DNA from: Brachionus koreanus
Lineage: Eukaryota; Rotifera; Eurotatoria; Ploima; Brachionidae
Direction: 5' to 3'
DNA length: 64,000 nucleotides
Assembly: GCA_016987375.1 (NCBI GenBank)
Contig: PJRA01000508.1
Coordinates: 97,076 to 161,075 of the forward strand
Shown here: in pieces, positions 22,801 to 34,978 of the stretch
Layout: each line of letters opens with the position of its first letter
Position numbering within the stretch: the stretch's first letter is position 1
The notes under the pieces: model-generated
What the model saw: the letters and a program-made list of their open reading frames with translations, nothing else
Told to the model about the DNA's origin: nothing
Databases searched by the model: none
Position numbers and translations under genes: made by a program

Positions 22801-25800
22801 TAAATTAGAGATCAGAATTTTTAATTAATTGAAATTATATACTTCATCTCGTTCATAGTCCAAAACACCCCAAAGATGACTTAACTTCTTTGAATGTCGC
22901 TTCCAAAACTCGAGAAAAAAAACAGCTTTAAATTGTTTAATTAAAAGGTTAATTTTTTTATTTATTTATTTTAAATTTTACCCCAAATATTCATAATGAG
23001 TGCGAAGAGTACACTAAAAATATTGTCAAATAGCCGATTAATTTGGGTAGCCATACAAATATCGTTCAGATGCCAAGAAGTACAATCACTACACAGTGGA
23101 CACATTATTATTTCATTTGAGTTTTCTCCACAAACAAAATTACTAATTTTATATTAGGTCAATAATTATTCAGTTATTCAAGGGCTTGTTGTTTAGATAT
23201 AGTTAAAAATCTTTTTAAAATGCTTATACAGCTTCTACATAAAAATTAACTTTCAATTTTTGATTAATATTCTTTTAGATGAAATAAAAATTTTCTATAT
23301 CTGCACATTAAACAATCATTCTATTCTATTCTATGCTATTCCGAATGTACAGCTTTATTTAGCTACTTCAACTTTTTTAAATTTAAATATTCTGCTATAC
23401 CTGATCTGTAGCAAATTATACCCTAAATCCAAAATACAATACAAATATGACCAATGCCGAAGAAAACTGTAAATTTAAAATAGCATAAATTAATTATTTA
23501 TTTTCATTAAATGATTAAAAATTTAAAGATTTATATTTACTTATTTTTTACTTCAAAAAAAGAAGAGCTAGAAACAAAAAGCATTTTGAGAGGCGTCTGC
23601 TTAGAAAATTAAAAATCAAAGCGTCCGCAAAAAGCAGCTTAACTAATATTCCAAGCAAATCCGTTCTAACCTTTTTTTTTAATTTTTTCTTCTTATTCAT
23701 TTAATCATTTAATTCAATTAAAAAATAATACATAAAAATTAATTCATAGACAAAGTATTGTAAATAACGGTGTAGGTAATCAATTTTACCATACATATTT
23801 ATTCAATAAACTAACTAAACTAATCTAAAAGCTTTCTATAAGAATAAAACAAATAGTTTGATTTGGAATTAAGAATTTTTAATCAAAAATGAATGTTAAT
23901 GCTACAATTATGCTATGAATATTAAAAAAGATTGTTAACTACAGTGAAAAGATTTTTAATTACTATGTAAATCTATTTAAACGTGTCATTGAATATGACA
24001 CATTTAAATTCTTAAGAAACTACTTAAAATGATTCTCTAGATGAACAGTTTTTCAGACGGATTATTACTTGTGATGAAAAGTGGATCTATTTGGGAAATT
24101 ATGATAATAGAAATCAATGGTTGATCCTATCACAACAAGCTTGGACAGTGATGGATAAAGGAACGCTTTTATAAAAAGGCGGTGTTGATTGTTTGGTGGA
24201 ATTTCCAAGATGCAATTAACAGTTGTACAATAATAGCAGAACTTTTTTCTGAAGGATTAAAACGGATGCATGTTTCTATTCTAGAAAAATATCCTTCTTT
24301 GGTTAACGAAAAGCTAAGTATGTTTCTTCAAGATAACGCTAGATTTCATACATAGAAAAACAAAAGTCAAGAATAAAACTTCTTCTTCCAGCATACAGCT
24401 CTGATCTTTCTGCTTCTTACTTTCATCTTTTTGGCTCATTTACCTAGAAGACAGCATTTTACTAACCAAGACCAAGTTGAATAAGGGTGTCGTTACTTTT
24501 TTTGGATCAAAAAACCGTGAATGGTACAAGAGAGGAAACAAACTAATGACTGAGTAATTTCTAAAGACAATAGAGCTTTTCAGTTTATATTTTGAAGAAA
24601 AGTTTTTTTTAATAATAAAATAAAAAAAGTAAAAAACGCAAATTTTTTGAATCTTTCTAATATAGCAGGATTCATTATCTTACTTTACGTCATCATAGGT
24701 CGGATCATAATTGCCAAAGAGAAAAAATAAAATACCCAAAATTGCCATTGGAAACAACCATGTTGTATAGAAGCCTTTTTTATCATTTTAAACTAACAAA
24801 AATATTAAGTTTTAAAATTACCTAGCCATGCAAAATAAAAAGCAACTTTAGGTCCGAAGTAATTTTCGATTTCTTCCAATGGTTGAAATTTGAAAATACA
24901 TAACCACGATGCCCAATGATCATATAAAAGTTGTCTGTCAATATTGTTTTCCTTATTTTTACTCGGATAATTGAATTTACTGTAGTCAATATTTCCATCA
25001 TGAGGGGGAAATGCACTATTTAAAATGCCATCTTTAAGTAATCTTTTTAAGCGTATATTTTCATTTCGATTATATGAGTGAAACCAAGATAGAACTTTTT
25101 TCAATTTTGATGTACAAAATGAGTCCTCTTTGTAGACAATTGAGTCAAGAATTTCTTTCATGATATACTGTCTTTGACAAGTTCGAAAGTGAATATTTTT
25201 GCGATTGATGATGTGATATTTGTGAATATTTTCTTTTTTGAAAGTTTCTTGTTTTTCGTTTTCAACTATATATGGCATTTTGTGATGAAAATGTTTGAAT
25301 AGAGAAAATTTTTGTCTAAATTTAAGTTCGTGTTTCAGCTCAGCTTTTAGTTTCTAATTTAGAAAAAGCTCAAAATTAACCATTTTTATTAAGAACTTGT
25401 TAAATTACTTTAATAGGTACTTTAAGCTTTAGACGTTCTGCTTCTTCGATTAAAACTTCCCAAGACAAATGAAGAAGATAAAATCCAATTTCCATTTTTT
25501 CAGTTTTTATTATTTGCTTTTGGTAAATAGATTTGTTTAAACAACAATTTGTTTATAAATAAAAATTACTTCTTTTATTTGAATTCTGTGCTTTTGAATG
25601 AGAAAATTTATAAAATTTTTTCTTAGCTTTGAAAAATACTCATCATGCTCTCTATTAGACAGGTTTCTGCGATTATAAACCAGTACATAGTCTTTAAAGT
25701 AAGATTTTGAGTTTTTTCAGGCCTTGATAAAATAAAAAACCCTTTTTACCTATTGTGGTTTGTCCATCATCAAATATGATTTCTTCTTCGTGTTTAAAGA

Positions 25801-25813
25801 GCTTTTCAACCAT
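19802..25813 (-). CDS. Anoctamin (TMEM16) family membrane protein; one exon lost in assembly gap
   Basis: Fourteen visible exons, 5' to 3': 25750-25813, 25570-25691, 25409-25516, 24822-25353, 24684-24774, 22982-23142, 22843-22925, 22565-22788, 22404-22513, 22236-22347, (missing), 20437-20774, 20296-20380, 20022-20249, 19802-19972. All visible joins keep phase; about 810 residues are seen. Family marks: DGQTTIDYVLVYNRR, HLSWEVLIEEAERLKL, FPPHDG, LLYDHWASW, GPKVAFYFAWLGFYT, IIMCPLCSDC, IWAVFFLEFWKR, HNPITQ, LILQFGFVNLFVAIFPLGP and GIGIWFKILE. Anoctamins are Ca2+-activated chloride channels or lipid scramblases. Acidic Ca2+ ligands of helices 7 and 8 appear replaced (NYLYLILQFGF, NILAIRINA). The missing piece between GR and CSHTGC is short and in phase 1, probably inside the 501-base gap. 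Confidence 0.92.
20861..21111. mobile_element. MITE with 30-base terminal inverted repeats, in anoctamin intron
   Basis: The left arm 20861-20890 begins TTTCACCTCCTGCTGAAGTC and the right arm 21082-21111 is its reverse complement at 28 of 30 positions. The 251-base element has no coding capacity. It sits in the intron interrupted by the assembly gap. Short length with long terminal inverted repeats is the pattern of a non-autonomous DNA transposon. A clear target duplication was not found. Confidence 0.65.
21172..21222. repeat. Possible piggyBac-like transposon end
   Basis: TTAACACTAGAACGCCCGAA and the following GGGTTTTTTAGACCCC resemble 50445-50483 (TTAACACTAAAAGGC ... TTTTGAACCC). Both begin at TTAA, the piggyBac target site. 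Here the copy runs towards the gap, so the element body may be unsequenced. Confidence 0.35.
21317..21817. other. Assembly gap of 501 N
   Basis: A run of undetermined bases inside an anoctamin intron. The missing anoctamin exon and the body of a repeat probably lie here. Confidence 0.99.
23960..24610 (+). mobile_element. Decayed mariner transposase in anoctamin intron
   Basis: The plus strand reads FFRRIITCDEKWIYLGNYDN and NQWL, a typical mariner first-aspartate block (TCDEKWI). Then come GGVDCLVEF, LEKYPSLVNEKLSMFLQDNA (second aspartate block, normally HDNARPH), LLLPAYSSDLSASYFHLFGS (YSPDLAPSDYHLF), and a C-terminal KKPVNGTRE region. Frames are broken by stops and shifts. It lies antisense inside the 1541-base intron 23143-24683. 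The segment 24444-24532 is about 95 percent identical to 29924-30012, so both relics came from one family. Confidence 0.8.
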
Positions 25814-26985
25814 TTTAGAATAGCCTTAAAGTTATAAAAAAATATTTAGTTAAATATGGAACAAAATTAATTGAAAATTTTCAGTTGTATCTAATTAAAT
25901 TAGGAGAAAATAATTTTAAACTAATTTATTTTAATCAAAAATGTTTATTTTTCTATATTCAGTCAAGAATACGTGAAAACAAAAGTATCAATAAAAAAAA
26001 ATAGTATGAAATTAGACATGTTGTTTAAATTTTTTTGGTTTTTATTGAAAATTTGTGCATTAAATAAAACAAGAAGCAATATAAATTGTAGATTATTGCA
26101 TCAATTTAAAAATAAAGTGAAAAATTATAATAATAATAATAATGATAGTTAATATTCTACGGTCAAGTTTAGTCTAACTAAACTGACAAAGCAAGAAGAC
26201 TAACGTAATCCCGCTATACTAGACTTTGTTTTTTTTTGTTTCTACCGACATTGTCTAAATAATGATTAAACTAAATAATGTTAAAAATAATTTATTATTT
26301 TTAAGTATTAAATTAAAAGGCAGTCAGTGATTAATCACTTTAATCTAATTTAATTTTGCTTTATTAAAAAAAAATTAAAAATTTTTACATAATAATTTCT
26401 GTATTATTTTTTGTTCTTCGTCATTTCGCTTTTCAAAAGGAGACATTGTAAAATTCAATAAATTAACTTTTATTAAATTAAATTAATAAATTGTTAGTTA
26501 AATTTTTATATACTTTTGCTCGAAATTTTCTTTTAAATAAGTAAATTTTACTCTATACATTTTGTTTTAACTTAATTTAATATTAGTACCTAAAACTGGA
26601 CTCAAAAAAGAAAAGAGCTTTTCTTTTCACAATCATTTGAGAGATCTTTCAAAAGGGCTCACGTTAACAATATTCAACATATATTTGAAAATTAAAACTA
26701 ATATTTTTAAAAAACAGGAATAACTTAGGCGTTTTCATGTCTTTAATCAAATCTGATCTCGACTGGACTCGATTATCCACATCTACTAATGAATTTTGAT
26801 TAAGTAATGTAACTAATGAATAAACATTATTTAACTTAAATAATTTAATTTAAATTTTAATAAAATTGTTTTTACAAATAACTTATTTTAAGTATTTTCA
26901 AATAAAACTTTTTTTATTTTTTTCTCAATAAATTTTTACAAAATTATTAATTCAGATAACTTTTCAGTTTTTAGTATTTTTTTGT
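25814..26985. other. Intergenic upstream of anoctamin; holds one dispersed repeat
   Basis: About 1.2 kb between the anoctamin start and the CCDC124 stop. Apart from the repeat at 26147-26228 nothing was recognised. Confidence 0.5.
26147..26228. repeat. Dispersed repeat, matches 36931-37012
   Basis: The core ACTAACGTAATCCCGCTATA and neighbours (AACTAAACTGACAAAGCA) occur at both places, starting with an AAT microsatellite and ending in a T-rich tract. At 36931 the repeat continues into an assembly gap and then into open coding-like sequence. Confidence 0.6.
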
Positions 26986-27751
26986 CTAATGTTGCGCAAA
27001 AATTTTATTCATTGGATTCTTAGGCGATTTCATCCATTCTTTTTTCAAAATTTGTTTAATCTGTGATAGCCTCATGTTTGAATATTCTTTTTTTAAGCGT
27101 TCCAAATTTTCAGCCTCAAATTCCAAATATGCAGCTCTCATTCGCTTTTCTGGATGGAGATCAACAGCAGGTTGAGTGTCTTTACTAAAAAATATTGAAA
27201 AAAATTTTTTTTTTCAAATTTTTTAAGATATATACTTTAAAATAGAAATAGCTTCATCAACATTGCGAGCAACTTCGCCCTCAATTTGAATTCGATTTAC
27301 GTTTTCAACTAATTCAGGTTCGTCAATTTCAATTTTCTTTTGAGCTTTAAAAAGCAATTATTTCTTTATTTGAGTTTTAGGATAGCTAATAAAAAGTACC
27401 TCTTAGAGCAGCTTCTTTTGCTTCTGCAGCTGCAGCAGCTTCGCGCTCCTTTAGTTTGTCAATTTCAAATTGAGTCAATTTTGTTTCATTTCGTTGAGGT
27501 TTAGCAGTTTTTATATTTTTCAATTCTTCTTCCAATAGCTTTTTCGACTCTTCTTTTTTCTGTAATTTTTCTAGATTTTTCTTTTCTTGTTCCTCTTTTC
27601 GCTGCTGTTTACGCAAAACTAATTTATCATTGTCTTCCCAAAATTTATCTTCTAAATCTTTTTGTTTTTTTTCAGCAATAGCTCTGCTTGCTTCAGCCTT
27701 TCGCGCTTTGGCCTCTTGAGCTTTAGTATTGACACCCCAATTTTTTGGCAT
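26986..27751 (-). CDS. CCDC124: CCDC124 (Lso2-type ribosome-binding protein)
   Basis: Three exons: 27400-27751, 27236-27344, 26986-27184, introns of 55 and 51 bases; 219 residues against about 223 in human. The N-terminus MPKNWGVNTKAQEAKARKAE matches the family start MPKKFxGENTKxxAARxRxAE. A long charged coiled coil follows (KKQKDLEDKFW, RKQQRKEEQEKK), an Ala/Glu stretch, then ENVNRIQIEGEVARNVDEAI. The conserved C-terminal domain is HPEKRMRAAYLEFE, MRLSQIKQILKKEWMKSPKNP. CCDC124 and yeast Lso2 sit in the tRNA channel of idle 80S ribosomes and help them restart after starvation; CCDC124 is also reported at the midbody. The match runs from start to stop, so the exon model is secure. Confidence 0.95.
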
Positions 27752-28354
27752 AATTGATTTAAATTTTTTTCCAATTTTTAGAGAAAAAATCTATTTCTCT
27801 TTTTTTTTATATTGCTTAATGTTATGCAATTAAAAATTATTAAAATTTTGTGCATAAAATTTTCTCATTATTCTAGAAGATAGTTGATTTAAGTTATTTG
27901 ACAAGTATCTTTGAAAATTGAATTCAAATTATTTTATCTAAAGAAGATGAATTAAAGAATTTTTTAATTTCTATTGAAATTATCCTTTTTAAAATATAAA
28001 TTTTAATTGACTTATTCGGTTCATTAAGTCATTAGTTCAATGCATTAATAAAAAAGCTTAAAACATCAATGAATTGAATGAATACTTAGATCTTCAAAAC
28101 TCGAATATATCAAAAATATTTTTAAATCATTTTTTAAAACCCTTTTTGACTATTAATTTTCTAGCATCATAAATTCAATATTTAAATTTTAAAGTAAAAA
28201 AAAGAAAGACAAAATTATTGACTATTTCGACTATTTTAGTTGAAATTTAAGCTAATGAAAAAATGAATACCGAAAAAAAAAATTTAAATTTTTTAATTTA
28301 TGAAAAAATTTTTTTAGATCATATTAAAAATAATAAAATTTTTAAAAAACAAAA
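27752..28354. other. Intergenic, no feature recognised
   Basis: 600 bases between the MIT-domain gene and the CCDC124 start on the same strand. It holds the CCDC124 promoter; no motif stands out. Confidence 0.5.
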
Positions 28355-28732
28355 TTAACTTTTTGCTTCATTTTCTTTATCTTCTGTTCTTTGGTTTTGA
28401 AGCATAGCTTTTAACTGATCTATTCGATTCATAAAGTCATTACATTTGTCTCTAAGGTAGCTTCTCGATTGCTCAGTACCTTGTCGAACAATCATTTCTT
28501 CCAGAAGCATATCAACTCCTTGTCTGTACAAACTGAGCGCTTTGTCATATCGTTGTATCTCGTCTAATTGTTTGGCTTGCGCTAATATTTGAACCGCTTT
28601 TTGCAAGTTATCAAAATTATCTTCTTGATTCTGTGGCGCTGAATTCTGTTCACTTTGCACTAGTTCGTTTGCCGCATTTTCATTGTTGACGCTTTTATTT
28701 ACAACCTGATTTTCTGAGATTTCTTGCGACAT
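28355..28732 (-). CDS. MIT-domain protein, short, intronless
   Basis: A single frame of 125 residues from an ATG at 28732. The first 40 residues are Asn/Gln/Glu-rich and disordered. Residues about 42-112 form a three-helix MIT domain: LQKAVQILAQAKQLDEIQRY, DKALSLYRQGVDMLLEEM, and SYLRDKCNDFMNRIDQLKAML. The ARQ-like spacing (Y..AL.LY..G...LL) is the MIT signature seen in VPS4, spartin and MITD1. MIT domains bind the C-terminal tails of ESCRT-III proteins during membrane scission. No AAA ATPase, protease or phospholipase-like domain follows, so the protein is essentially a free MIT domain. It could be a regulator or a truncated paralogue. Confidence 0.75.
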   Translation of the reverse strand: MSQEISENQVVNKSVNNENAANELVQSEQNSAPQNQEDNFDNLQKAVQILAQAKQLDEIQRYDKALSLYRQGVDMLLEEMIVRQGTEQSRSYLRDKCNDFMNRIDQLKAMLQNQRTEDKENEAKS

Positions 28733-29640
28733 ACTAATGACTAAACCTTAAAATAAGAGATTACTTGCTCTCAACTAAACTTTGTCAAATCGAGAGTTTT
28801 ATGTCGAATCAAATGATTAATTGTAGGATTTAAAATTTTCAGGTTAAATTTTTTTAGCCCACTTATAAATATTTTTCTAATCTTTCGTTCTCAAACGTTG
28901 AAGTATATGATTAATTATTCTCGATTTCATTTTGAGAATTTCAACAAAAAAAAAAGAATAATAAATGCAAATTTATTTTTAAGCTAAGTTAATTCGGTAT
29001 GAAAATTATCTGCTCTTAAAAGCACCCTTTTATTTGTCTTTAAGGTATCCTAAAAATACCATCAAATACATACAAACCTTTTTTAACAAACTTCCTTTTA
29101 TGTTAGTTAGATAAAAATTTTGTAAATTAAATTTTAAATTTAAATTTTGACTAAATTAATTTAAGATTTTCGCATTCTTTTGAGAATAAGTGCCTAATTA
29201 CCATTTAGGTAGCATTTTTTTTAAAGGCAGAATTTTAATTTGGATCAAAAGCGACTACTAGTAGTAGTAGTAGTAGTAAATAGATCATCAACTTGAACTT
29301 GTTCACAATTTCAAGTTCACAGTTCAAGTTGCTAGTCTATTTGCTAGTTCAAATCCCTTAAGACTGTCGCTTCAACAAAAATCATCCTTCATCCAGACGT
29401 CTAGTTTTGTCTTAAAACTATTTAAACTCTGTGCATTTTACAATATCTGTCTTTTTAAAGCATTTAAACAAGGACAAAATTTACAACGTTCACGAGATTC
29501 ACAATCTCTAATTTATCAACGCTCAATGGCCAGAGAACCCCTTTTGCTACCTCCTTTATTTGTTTTTTTTATTCAATAAATTTAATAATTTTGTTGTTTT
29601 TTTTTTTAAATCATAAATAAAAAATATTATAAAATAAATG
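28733..29640. other. Intergenic with a TAG microsatellite and a dispersed repeat
   Basis: A (TAG)n run of about eight units lies at 29255-29279. 29537-29592 matches 50474-50526 (shared CTCCTTTATTTG-like start and ATTCAATAAATTTAATAATT). No gene was seen. Confidence 0.5.
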
Positions 29641-30065
29641 TAATTTTATTTAAAAATTATTTCTTTTCAAAATTCAAGAAAATTTTTGATAAAAAGCTGA
29701 TTTTGTGTGTTAAGTGGAATTTCCAAGAACTTGTTCCAGGCGAGTGTACTAAAAATGCAGAACTTTATTCTTAACAGCTAAAGTTATTTCCTCAATGTAA
29801 CTCATACATCTAGAAGAACTGTGTCAGAAATAGAAGAGCTAAAATAGATGGCACTTTTTCCTCATTCAACAAATATTTCATATCTTTCTTTTTCTTATCT
29901 TTTTGAATCAATGAATCATTTTCTTAGAAGACAGCATTTTACTAACCAAGACCAAGTTGAAGAAGGGTGTCGTTAGTTTTTTTGGATCCAAAAACCGTGA
30001 ATGGTACAAGAGTAAACAGTAAAAACAAGTAAAAACAAACTAGTGACAAATAAATGACTAGAGAC
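29640..30065 (+). mobile_element. Second decayed mariner relic
   Basis: Degraded sequence alignable with the mariner relic in the anoctamin intron: a piece near 29711 reads like the KWNFQEL/VWWNFQ block, and 29924-30012 repeats 24444-24532 with about four differences in 90 bases. No open frame remains. It is older or more rearranged than the first copy in its 5' part. Confidence 0.65.
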
Positions 30066-30844
30066 AATAGAACAAAATGGTTTATAATTTGAAAATTAGC
30101 TAACTATTGCTTTATTTACTGATAAATTAAAAAAAGTTAAAACACGAAAGTTTTTTTATTTGAATGTATATGAAAAAATAACGATTGTTTATAATTATCT
30201 TTATTTTTATACTTGGAGAAATTTTATAGAAAACATGTTTAAAACAAATTATTAGTTTTAGAAGTAAAATAAATAAATAAATAAATAATTTTAATCATGC
30301 ACTAAATTGGTAAAAAATATTTTTGTTACAAGTTTTGATAATCAAAATAGTTGCCAATTGTTTAAAATTACGTCTCTAAATATTTATAACTTAGAATAAA
30401 GTTTTGAAAATAAACTACTATTTCATAGCTAGTTGTCACATATCCTTAAAATCGTTTTGAAAACCATTCTTGATTAGAGTGAATTAATTAATCCATTTTA
30501 GATCAATTTTACCATGAAAAATAGAAATATGTTTTCTCGATAACTCAATGATATTCAATAAATATTTTCACAAATAACAACTGATACAAAATGTTTATTT
30601 TGATTCTTTTTTTATATTTTTTATTTAAAAGATTTTGACTTATTTATTTCATAAATCTCGAGACTAATGTCAATCTCTAATTTATTTGTGATCAAAAACA
30701 AAGTAACAAATTAACCACAATTATCGGTAAATATATAATCTTAATGTTCGTCTAATACATTATCTTTAGTAATACTCTATTTTTAAATAAAAAAAAAATT
30801 GCTTTAACTATTGTTGAGTGTTGGAAAGTTAAATAGGAAATGAA
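30066..30844. other. Chitinase upstream region
   Basis: AT-rich; no clear TATA box or repeat except a short AAAT run near 30270. Presumed promoter of the chitinase gene. Confidence 0.4.
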
Positions 30845-33800
30845 ATGGCAAATTATCTTATTTTCAAAATTTTTCTCGGCCTCTTCTTATGCATTCTGCC
30901 AATGGTAATTACAAACGATTATTTTGACTATTCTGATGACTATGAATTGACTGAAGATGTTTTGTGTATGATTTGACATCGTAAAAATCTAGTTTGACCT
31001 TAATTTTTCGCTTTATAGATGGTATGGAGCCGGAAGATGGAGATGAGACAAAATGGTACATTAAAACAAGAGACGAAAAACTAAATGAATACTTAAAACC
31101 TTACAAATATATGAGAGTATGCTATTTTGCCAATTGGGCAGGTATTTTATTTATTGGTTTAGGCTTAGAATTAAATAATTGTTTAAAAGCTAAAAGGAGA
31201 AGTAATGTGAGCAGAGTTATTCCGGAAGAAATAGACCCTTTTTTATGTACGCATATAAATTTTGCGTTTGCCAAAGTTGGTCAAAATTTAGATGTAAAGC
31301 CATATGAAGAAGATGATACTGCTAGCTGGACAGGTGGTCCAGGAATGTATCATCGAGTTAATGCATTACGTCAAAACAACTCTGATTTAAAAATAATGTT
31401 GAGCATTGGTGGATGGGTAAATTTGCTTTACTAATTTTCTAAATTTCTAGTTATTTTTTTTAAGACACATGCTTCAAAAGGATTTAATGAAGTCGTTCGA
31501 GATGAGAGTTCGTTGTAAGTTCGTTTAATTTTTAATTGTTTTTGGCGCCGTCACTGCCACATGAACTCTTATTGTTTTCGAAAAAAATAAAACTAAAAAA
31601 TTTAACACTAAAATAAGTGGCCGTCACTGACCATACTCAACACTAATTTCTAATTAAGATCTAAATGCCATTAAAGTCAAAATTTTTTTATTCAAAATTG
31701 AATTCGGTTTTTTTTTAAATCTGTGTTCATTTTTTACTGACACATCATTATATTATCACTAAGTTGCATGTCACTAAATTAAGATTTTATGAGCATTTAA
31801 TCCTGTTTATTTTAAAATATAATAAGAATTATAGTTTTAGAATAAGTTTATAAGTTCATCACAATTAAAAAACTGATTTTTACAAATAACAATCTGTTCA
31901 CCACAAACCAAAATCTATTGAATTCAAAAGTCTGTTTAGCACAACATTTTTGTGGGTAATACCAAATAATTGGTTTTTTTCAATATCCTTTTAACTTATT
32001 CTTTATTATTAATTCTTTAATTAGTTTAATTGAACGTCATTAAAACTCTTCGATTGTAGCTTCACGTTTTCTTTAATTTCTAGTATTTTTTTTTTTAATT
32101 TCAAAATAATCGGAAATTGTTTTTATTCCTCAGAGTCATCGGTATTTTAAGAAATTGGTGCAAGTTTCTGATATAAATAATTTGAATTTTTTGTGTTTCT
32201 TAGATTTTAATTTTTTAAAATACAAATTTAAAGAAAATAAAAATAGGATCATAAATAAAATTCAATGCAAAATTAAAAATTTTTTAGAATATAGATCATA
32301 TTATAGATATGAGTCTGTGTGAAATTTTCCAAGTTCTTCAAATATGTATTTTTAATTTAAGACTAAATTATGCTTGATTTAGTTGAAAAGAATTCTAATG
32401 AAAAATAAATTGAATTAACTCGGTATTTTTAATTTGTGGCAAAATATAATTTTTGATCAATTTAAATTTTTTCTTTTTTATAAAAAGTTCTTATCCGAAA
32501 TCTAATTGCTTTACATATTTGTAATTTCTTTGCAAATCATCATTTAAATTTTTTTTTATGAAATATCTTTAAAAAATATTTTAATTAGAGTAAAGTAAAA
32601 TTTATGGTTTAATTTTATATTGATTAAATTTCTGAATAAGGCACCAAATTTACTTACTGTTTATTATCTTTCTATGGTATCAAAAAAATTTCTTTATACA
32701 TTTAGAAATTAAGATATATTATAATAATTCAAAAAAAAAAAAAGTTTTGTAAATAATAATTAAGTTTAATAGGAATTATGTAAATTTTCACTTTTTTTTT
32801 TTTTTTTAAAACATGTAAATTAAATGGTATGAGTAAAAAATATTGTCTTCTTATAATTTAATATTTTAATTTTTTTATAATCTTCATCGCCAAATCTGGC
32901 GTAATCTTTTCTGAAAATAAATAAATTATAATCAAAAAAAAATCAAAATAAAACGAAAAATTAATTAATTAGTTTCGAATTTTTAATCTAACCTTTTTTT
33001 CTTCCTTTCTAATTGTCGATATATTGATTGCTTCTAAAACTAGCAACAAAGAGAATTTTTTTTCCAGAAATTAAATAAGCATTCAGAGTTTAAAAAATTA
33101 TTTAGATAAATTAAATGAAATAAAATTTAATTTTTTTAATTTAACTAAAATTAAAACTAAAGTGAAAAAAATATAATTAGCAAAAAAATTTACTTAAAAT
33201 AAAATAAACATATTGCTTTATTTATTCATTTAGAGACAAATTTGTGAAGAATGTTATCATTTATTTGAGGAAATATGAATTCGATGGCTTTGACATAGAT
33301 TGGGAGTATCCAGGTGCAACTGATCGCCAAGCCGACAATAACACCAAAGAAGGATTTACTAAACTAGTCATAGTAAGAAAATACCATGAAAAATTTTTTA
33401 ATTGTGCTCTAAAAAAATTTGAAATTAATGCGATGATTTAGCATTTAAAGGATCGGTGTCAATCAGACAGCTTTTTTTATGCCCTAAATCAAATTTTATT
33501 TCAAAAATATATGAGATTAAAAAAAGCTTCAAATTGTTACCGGACTTTAGAGTGTCTAAAAGAAGAATTATTTAAGATGAATTTTATACAATGCATTTTT
33601 ATTTTAATAAAGAAATTGCGAGAAGAATTCGAAAAAGAAGCATATGAAAAAGACAAACCAAGGTTTCTTTTATCTGCTGCCGTGGGTGCCGCTAATGAAA
33701 GAATTGATGCTGGTTATGAAATAGACATTATTTGCAAGTAATTTTTAAGAAAAAAATTAATTTTGTCCGATTTTCATTTTTTTAAGATATTTTGATTTCA

Positions 33801-34576
33801 TAAATGTAATGTCTTATGATTATCATGGAGCTTGGGATGGGAAGACAGGACACAATAGTCCTTTGTATGGAAGGAAAAACGAGCCGGAAAAAGATCGCTT
33901 ATGGAACATTAATTCTTCAATTCACATTTGGATGGGTTATTAGTGAAAACTAATCGGAATTAAAATATAATTTAATTATTTACTTTTAGAACGTGGATGT
34001 CCTAGGGAAAAATTAAATGTTGGAATTTCAGCTTACGCAAGGTCTTTTTCACTCTTTAGTGAGAATCAAACTCATGAAATTGGTATGAGCAAGGCTAGTG
34101 CAGCAGAAGCAGGTCCGTACACAATGGAACCGGGAGTTTTGGCATATTATGAAGTATGCGAAATATTAAATAAAGATAAGCAACTTAAGGTGTATTGGCA
34201 TGAAGAACATGACGTGCCGTACGCTTACCGACCTGGTCTATGGATCGGATTCGATAACATACCAAGCTTAATAAATAAAGTTAATTATGTGAAACGAATG
34301 CAATTAGGTGGAGTAATTGTTTGGTCACTGGATATGGACGACAAAAGTGGATCAGTTTGTAAGCAAGGTCCTTATCCGGTATTAAATACTTTAAAAACCG
34401 AGCTTACTAAGCCTGAAAGCACCACTAAACAACCACATACAACTATTTCAAAATATCCTAGAGGATTTTGGAGCAAGAAACATCGGCGAAGAGGTTCAAA
34501 TTCTTCAGGAAATATGCATTCAAGTTTGAGAATACTGCTTTTTTTAAATATTTTTATTCTCTACCATTTTTTTTAA
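30845..34576 (+). CDS. GH18 chitinase, secreted, probably GPI- or tail-anchored
   Basis: Eight exons: 30845-30965, 31019-31141, 31190-31416, 31465-31514, 33234-33372, 33613-33737, 33787-33935, 33990-34576; 506 residues. A signal peptide covers about residues 1-23 (LIFKIFLGLFLCILPMVIT). GH18 marks in order: VCYFANWA, EEIDPFLCTHINFAFAKVG, KIMLSIGGW, the catalytic FDGFDIDWEYP (DxxDxDxE intact), FINVMSYDYHGAWDGKTGHNSPLY, GCPREKLNVGISAYARSF and GGVIVWSLDMDD. It hydrolyses beta-1,4-GlcNAc polymers; rotifers have chitinous structures. There is no chitin-binding domain. The end has a Ser/Gly-rich stretch and then a hydrophobic tail (LRILLFLNIFILYHFF), as in GPI-anchor signals. One intron is 1719 bases. 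The exon 7 donor (gttatt) is the least certain join. Confidence 0.9.
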
Positions 34577-34969
34577 GCAATAATGTTCTATTTTTTTGTA
34601 AATTTTAGTAAATTATTTATTTAAACAAAAAAAAATTACTCATTGATTTAATGTTTTATTCTGATTATTAGACTCATGAAAGATTTTTTTCTCTTTTAAT
34701 GATTATAATATTTTATTTTATATATGTAAAAGTTACTTTAAAATAAATTTTAAATAAACAATAAATGATCTAATGTGAATGTTTGATCAATCATGCTTGT
34801 TATTGATTGCTTCAAAATTGTCTATTTGTTGACTTTCTCAAATGTTGGAAACGTGAGGATCGAGGATGCAATAGAATCAAATGAAATTAGGAAAAATTTT
34901 TGGTAATAATTAGAAACAAGATTGGAAATAAAAATTCTGGAATGTTATCAATTAAAGCATAAAATCGAG
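34577..34969. other. Intergenic, no feature besides AATAAA signals
   Basis: Chitinase 3' region with several AATAAA sites, then upstream DNA of the 52-residue peptide gene. Confidence 0.45.
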
Positions 34970-34978
34970 TATAAATAG
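34970..34978 (+). promoter_or_regulatory. TATA box of the 52-residue peptide gene
   Basis: TATAAATAG lies 65 bases before the ATG at 35035, a fitting distance for a short 5' UTR. Clear TATA boxes are rare in this window. Confidence 0.55.

Noticed and set aside
29254..29279. CRISPR-like or regulatory array in the TAG run
   Set aside because: It is a simple trinucleotide microsatellite.
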